Source: Auricularia sp. M13 (lineage: Eukaryota > Basidiomycota > Agaricomycetes > Auriculariales > Auriculariaceae). Taken from it: DNA of 64,000 nucleotides. The stretch is taken from assembly GCA_037042915.1 (NCBI GenBank), contig CM073202.1, positions 868,001 through 932,000 on the forward strand, written 5' to 3'. The notes below the pieces were generated by a model, which was not told the origin of the DNA, made no database searches, and saw only the letters and a list, made by a program, of their open reading frames with translations. Position 1 is the first letter of the stretch. Each line of letters begins with the position of its first letter. Below, in pieces: positions 58,733 to 64,000 of the stretch. The position numbers and the translations under genes were made by a program.

Positions 58733-60156
58733 CTATTCAGTGCCATCTGGCAAAATCACCGAAGACAGAGTCTTGCTGCTGCCAGAGCGTCGCTGTATCG
58801 TTAGGGGCGCTGTGATGACCTCGCTCTCAGTCCAGTTCAGTCCGAAGGGCGTTGGCTTTAGGGAATAAACAATTTCGAGCGCCGAAGGGGGGTCACGCCG
58901 CGTGAGATACCTGCGCGGCTATAAATGTGCAGCCGCGCTGACGCTACCAGCGTTCTCACCTGTGTCGATGATGATGATTTTGGCGTCACACCTCGCATGT
59001 ATCTGCGCATCGTCGGTGAGTCGCCGCGGGGTTTAGAGCCGAGTAAGTCACGAAATTGTCGAGAGGCGTGTGGCCCATGATCATGCGCCTTACGCCGATC
59101 TTTGCCAGTACATCATCGACCTGCGCACAGACTACATCGTCGTCGTCGAGAGCCTAGCCGCGGTACCACATGGGCCCATCCGGGGAGTACAACTCCACCT
59201 CCTCCGGCGTAGCGCCCACCAAGCCGACCAAGTCAGACGCCGGATTGACAGGTTCCGGGGGATATGGCACCGGCAGCGGGTTACGCGCTTGAGGCTTCGC
59301 AAGCAGTGACACGCCAACCTCGTTAATGCGCGAGGGATACGGCGTCAGATGCGAGTAGGTAGGGGACAGACCGCCGTGCATAAAGGAATCTGCCGCATTG
59401 GAGATATTAGAGCTTTGCTTCAAGATTGGATGGAAGTTGGTGTCGACGGGGCCAAGCGACGGGTGCAACGGTAGGCGCGTCATGATGCTATAGTTATCGC
59501 GCCACGTCTGGCCGATCCAGTCGTGATCGAGAACCTCGTAGCGGTACGAATCGTTGCCGAAAGTGGCTTTCTCCTCCTGGCATATCTGCGAGGCGTATCA
59601 GTTTATTCCGTCTGAACGCTTTGAGGGAACGCGCGCGGACCTCCAGTCACCTGTAGGGAATGACATCAGGTGTCTGAACTGGAGACGGAAACAGCATGGT
59701 TAGCACTTGCCAATGGATTCCATCCACTCATGATTGCCTTGCCGCACTGTCAGCATAGAGGACCACCAGATCCAAGTCAACAAACGAACCTAAATGGGTG
59801 ATAACCTGGCCGCCCACTGCCTCAGCCTGAGAGCGAAGTTGGTCCGACCAACGAAAGAGTCTGATGGTGTCCGTCCATCTAGAAGGCTGCAGGTCAGACC
59901 AGTGAGTAAAGCCATTTTTGACTCGCCTGTCAATGATGTCTCCGGTCTGCACGAACACGGTGTCACCACCAATCCAATCACCATTGGCGTCGACAAGCTT
60001 GCCGATGCGAAGCGACGTAAGAGCGTTGTCGAAGTCGCTATGGAGGTCTCCAATCGCGACAATGCGGCGTTGAAATCCTTTAACACCGGAATGACTGGCA
60101 AAGGTCTGGAGGACGAGACAAGCAGCCAGCAGGATGGAACGAAGGAGCGTCGCCAC
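58733..60156 (-). pseudogene. Secreted-type metallophosphatase (PPP/calcineurin-like fold) with in-frame stop
   Basis: A hydrophobic leader (LLRSILLAACLVLQTFASHS) precedes VAIGDLHSDFDNA, FVQTGDIIDR, GNHEWMESIGDWR, ATFGNDSYRYEVL, FMHGGLSPTYSHL, RRMIMGHTP, KIIIIDTG and ALEIVYSL. These are the metal-ligand blocks of the metallophosphatase superfamily, in the order of extracytoplasmic fungal members. Assigned exons include 60156-59790, 59737-59711 (ending at a GC donor, gcaagt) and 59650 onward, with the last codons before TAG at 58733. In PMWYRG-stop-ALDDDD the stop TAG (59156-59154) sits where I expect Trp; the frame is open and conserved on both sides. No ATG opens the leader, which begins GTG. 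Recent loss, an alternative start or a sequence error are all possible. The exon joins around 59640-59580 are uncertain. Confidence 0.65.
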
Positions 60157-61214
60157 TGGGAGGGGACGGAGTCCACGCAGAGAATCCGAGTCCTCGAAAA
60201 CTTATACCTCATTCAATTCAAGAATGATTTCCGGAAGGGCAGAGGGTAAGCAACTCTGGATGATGTAACCCGTCGCAATAAACAAGATGCAAGCGGATCG
60301 TACAGGAGGTTCTGAACTCGACCGAGAGAAAGCCCGTGTTGTAGGTCGCCGGCCGCATGGGTACCCAGCAAATGCATTTAAGTACCATACGAGATTGTCG
60401 AGCAGAACGTTGGATGTCACAAGGCTGGTCGAGCACTGGCAGATTATAAACCCTATGCCCGGGATCGGAGCTGTCTAGAGTTACCTCAGCCCAGATCAAA
60501 GCAAAACCCACCCTACTTATAACCTGGGTATAATTGAAACGCACGGCGCTATGTTTTTTGGCGTGTCATCATCTTGCGCATTGCCCGCTGGCAACTGTCC
60601 GCCACGGTGCGCCACGCGCCATGACGCTGACGTCCAGTCGAGACGGCAAGCGCGTGCATTTGCTGGTTTGGTGATGGCGCGGCTTGGAGCGAAAAAAAAA
60701 GGTGACCAGACTTTGGCCAAGGACTCGAAGGAGGCACGGAAAAATTTGGTTCAACTTGATGGAAGTTTCGATGACAAAGTCGATCGGGATTTGAAAACTC
60801 TTCTCCTGCTTGATTCTTACCACTCGCAAGCCTACCTTGCACCTTGCCTTCCCCTGCTAATTGCCATGCTCACACTACTAGCAAATCCCATTGACAGTAA
60901 TCGGCTATAGCCCAAATAGCGCTCATTCGACGCGTGTCCACCGTCAAGAGTCCAGTCTGGCATTCGACTCTACTCTGATTCGGCGGAAACCACAAATCGG
61001 CGCATTGGATCCCCAATAATTGGGGGCTCTGACTTTGGAGCTACTAGTGCCAGTGTACCCACGCCCTTCGTCATCAGATTGATCCTAGCCGCGCGACCAG
61101 ACAGCGTGCTAGGATCCAGCAGTGCTGCTAGCCCGGTCGTGTCTTCTGAGCCTGGTAAGGTCGCTGCGCTGCCATACGCCGTCAACATTCAACCACAGGC
61201 GTTTCAAGCCGGGC
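60157..61214. other. Intergenic, no gene seen
   Basis: About 1 kb with only short frames. The phosphatase promoter probably lies at the left end of this stretch. Confidence 0.45.
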
Positions 61215-62921
61215 TTACATGCTTTCCAACGTTGGCATCAGCAGGAACCCATCGGTAATGGCGTCGTAATCGCAAGCGTCGTCGAGGGCATGTCGCGTAT
61301 CGCCTGGACTGTCCATTGCGCGCACGAACGCGGATTGAAAGCCGGCAGTAGTGCGCACCGCAGCTCGGTATACGGTTTCCAGTCTTTCCTTGTCATCGTT
61401 TGCCGCGTAGACGCTGCTGTTGCCTATCCATCTCGGAAGCTGCGCACACCGCCAGAGGGGGCGCGTCGTGACCTTGTGCCAGTCGGTGATCGCTACCTGA
61501 ACATCCGGAATCAGCGCGTCTCAGACCTGTTGCTGTGCACGCACCACTCTCGTTGGGTCCGTGGGGTCGACGATGAAGCTTTTCATCGCTAGGTCGTGAA
61601 TGTCCAGCGCAAACTTGTCGAGTTCAGGATCACTGTCCAGTTCTGGACAACGCTCGATTATGTTCATCATCAACGCTGCCGCGCGCTCGGCCTGCATGCG
61701 AACGTCCTCAACCCGCCGCTGGTATTCGACCGATGTATCCCCCTGCGTAAAGGTTGCGCGAGCGCTATCGATTTCTCGTTGTGCGCATCCCAGGAAGTAT
61801 TCTCGTGTGCTTGGAAATGGTCCGCGGTCTAATGGCACGCCAGCTCGACCACCCGAGTAGAACGGCAGGTGCAGGAGTGGACCAACTGTCGGGAACGACG
61901 ACGACGATTCGGATGGCACGAGGCTTCCGATGGATGGGAAGTGGAATTTACTGAGCTCTACTACCCATCGAGCGTACTGGACCACGATGAGTTCTTGCTC
62001 GAACGGAGGAAGCTGATCAAAAACGATGTCGAGGCGAACTCCCTGGACCTATGGCTGGTGTTATTGAGATGCATTGAAGTGCTAGTCAACTCGCCTTCTC
62101 CAGAATAGCATATGGTCCTAGGGAGCGGCTATTGTATGCGCTGAAATGCAACACACGGGGTACGGGAATTGTGGTCTTGGCGGCGATAAAAGCCATTGTC
62201 GCTAACTGGCACACGGTTATGAAAATAAATAGATGCATGAAGTGAGCATCGCACCTCGGATTCAACGACGGTTTTAGGAAACGAGGGTTTATAAACGAGA
62301 ACAGTCACTTCGGAGCCATCTTCAAGCCGGACGTTGCATGCCTATACCCTTAAATCGACCACCCCTTCCCATGTGACGATGCTTACCTTCCGCCATTCAT
62401 CTGTAGACGCATGAGTTGATACATGAAGGAGTGTCAAGCTCTCTCTTACCTCTGCTGACGACGTCGACCGCGATCACCTTCTTATCCAAGTGAGCGAGAA
62501 CAACCGACGCAAGCGCGCGCGTGTTGACCCCGCGAGCAGCCAGGTCACAAGCCGGAGGAATGGCGCTCTTAGCCGCTGGGGGAGGACTGACAGAATCCGA
62601 AGCAGAAGCCGGATCGCCTTCCACAGCTTCACCTCCGTCTTGTCCAGCAGCCTGCCCATCGCCTGCGCCGTCCTCTTCAACCCGTTCTTCGATTTCTCCT
62701 GCGTACCATTCCAGATCCTCGTCGGTGTCGTCGAGAAGTGGAATAGTGAGTGCGAGATCGGAGTCGCCGCCGCCGTCGTCGTCGTCGGACGCGATCGTCG
62801 CCACGGCCACCGACGGCTCTGGCGAGGTTGACCGAGTGTGAACCGTACGGTCATCTTCTTGGTTAGTGGCATTGTCCAGCGTGGTGGAGGGCAAGAGTGG
62901 GCTCTGAGCCTCCTCTGCCAT
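61215..62921 (-). CDS. APH-type phosphotransferase with acidic N-terminal extension
   Basis: Six exons: 62921-62450, 62400-62387 (14 nt), 62341-62255, 62205-62095, 62048-61545 and 61496-61215, about 489 aa. It starts MAEEAQSPLLPSTTLDNATN, and an acidic, probably disordered first 130 residues follow. The APH fold then runs through NVRLEDGSEVTVLVYKPSFP, IPVPRVLHFSAYNSRSLGPY, AILEKVQGVRLDIVFDQLP, VQYARWVVELSKFHFPSIGS, LDIHDLAMKSFIVDP and ITDWHKVTTRPLWRCAQLP. The expected catalytic-loop Asn appears as Ser and the IDW segment is ITDW, so activity is doubtful. The 62094-62049 intron has a GC donor (AAG|gcgagt). The end could extend by splicing (AT|gtaagc just at the stop). Confidence 0.75.
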
Positions 62922-63930
62922 CGCGATGGTGGTGGGATGAAACGGTGCGGCGTCCTGCACGTGTGCACGTGCTGCGTGATATTTAATGCCGGGGCGCATG
63001 GTTCTGGACCAGGTCAAACTTCACGCGATTGGAGCAGCCTGCATCTAATCACGATGAGATGCAAAGGTAGATATGTAGAACGACCGCGCTGAACGCTACT
63101 CTCTTCGTCCGCAGCGTGAGAATAAGTCTCGTCATATTTAATCGTCGACCATTCAAGGGCATTCAACCCTCATTACGTCGTGAAATAGAGTCCTCGTCAC
63201 CCGCACAGCTCACCATGTCGTTTGTACGGCAGCCGGTCCACACAGCCCTGCGCATACAGCCCTGCAGCCTCGCGATTGCGTACCGGAAGCGTCCGTGAGG
63301 TAAGAGAGGGCTCAAAGTGGCATTAACTGGTGCGGCTGTAGCCATAAATGAGAACCCAGAGAGAGGAGGTCGCTCTTCTTCGTGATGGAGCAGCAAGGGC
63401 GGACGCGGAATGGGCGCATACCAGTCCACAGCACCAACGATACGCGTTGGCCTCAGTACGCGCTAGAGAAAAGGTCGAGGGAGGCACTTCAGACTGGCTG
63501 GTTCGGTACGAAGCGCTGGAGGAGCGAGAAGACGAGGAAACTGGGATTGATAATAGAACGACGTCCGACCGAGTCGCAGTCTCCGATTTTCACCGGTACC
63601 GTTTCGACCTTGTTAAGCGAAAACGACAAGGGAAACGCGACCGCCCGTTGCGGTGAACGCGCCTTGCGTGTGAGCTATGTAAAAATGCTGAGAAAGAAGT
63701 CGGCCACGGTTCGAGCGGAGCTGTTTTGGCCTTCTCCTCCACCCAATCATCGCTGCCTGAGCGACGGTGCAAGCGATCTACGAATAGTGATCTCACGTCA
63801 ATGTCTCCGCAAGCCTGGAGAGTCCATTTACTGGCGCATGTTCTGAACCTATTTATTTTCTCAGACACATACCAGAAGCAGCTGTCAAGACCACATTTAG
63901 AAACGGGAGATAGACGCTCAGACTCGAGCT
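62922..63930. other. Intergenic with one weak candidate exon
   Basis: A plus-strand ATG at 63214 opens MSFVRQPVHTALRIQPCSLA followed by IAYRKRP, which resembles a mitochondrial leader. Downstream, in another frame near 63435-63560, TRWPQYALEKRSREALQTGW reads well. I could not find a splice solution joining them, so no gene is called. Confidence 0.35.
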
Positions 63931-63936
63931 TATAAA
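63931..63936 (+). promoter_or_regulatory. TATA box near right edge
   Basis: TATAAA lies 58 bp upstream of an ATG at 63989. Confidence 0.4.
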
Positions 63937-63988
63937 GGTCGCTCCTGGCATTGCAGTCCCCCTCCCACTTTGCTGCCAGTTGGCTGCT

Positions 63989-64000
63989 ATGTCGGCACAT
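63989..64000 (+). CDS. Possible gene start cut by the window edge
   Basis: An ATG after a TATA box and a pyrimidine-containing leader reads MSAH before the window ends. Only the promoter supports it; the product cannot be guessed. Confidence 0.3.

Overview
The window looks like nuclear DNA of an agaricomycete-type basidiomycete. Most genes are broken by many introns of about 45-65 nt, and base composition is GC-rich. Family markers fit: a macrofage-activating-glycoprotein-type secreted protein, a TKL kinase with an HGD catalytic loop, several F-box/LRR-like genes, a Caf120/Skg3-like PH protein and an L-fucose-permease-type transporter. The species cannot be named. I assembled gene models by hand from reading frames, splice sites and phase; nothing was searched. 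No tRNA, rRNA or CRISPR was seen.

Left third (1-26.9 kb), mostly minus strand: a lysine-rich nucleolar-type protein made of phase-0 repeat exons (runs off the left edge); a Pdr16-like lipid-transfer protein (plus); a mitochondrial AIM9-like phosphotransferase; a TKL kinase; a secreted MAG-type glycoprotein; an unknown basic protein; an RMND1-like mitochondrial protein; an unknown plus-strand gene; a MUP1/LAT-type amino-acid permease; an L-rhamnose mutarotase; an OMA1-like M48 metallopeptidase; an Svf1-like protein; and a HAM1-like protein.

Middle (26.9-47 kb): two adjoining TA-flanked inverted-repeat elements, a second AIM9-like gene, two F-box-like genes, a small unknown gene, a CmcJ/AsaB-type oxygenase-like gene, a second permease paralogous to the first, a PP2A catalytic subunit, and a head-to-head pair of F-box-like paralogues.

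Right part (47-64 kb): two very small genes behind clear TATA boxes, a Gln-rich Caf120/Skg3-like PH protein, an L-fucose-permease-type MFS transporter, a metallophosphatase with an in-frame stop at a position I expect to be Trp, an APH-type kinase with an acidic N-terminal extension, and a TATA-preceded start at the right edge.

The genes do not form a cluster or pathway. Points worth a second look are gene-structural: a symmetric repeat-exon array, about seven GC-AG introns, a 9-nt microexon kept in both permeases, three CACGTG boxes at exact 11-bp spacing, the adjoining inverted-repeat elements, and a 116-bp shared promoter between F-box paralogues. I saw no clearly new multi-gene system.
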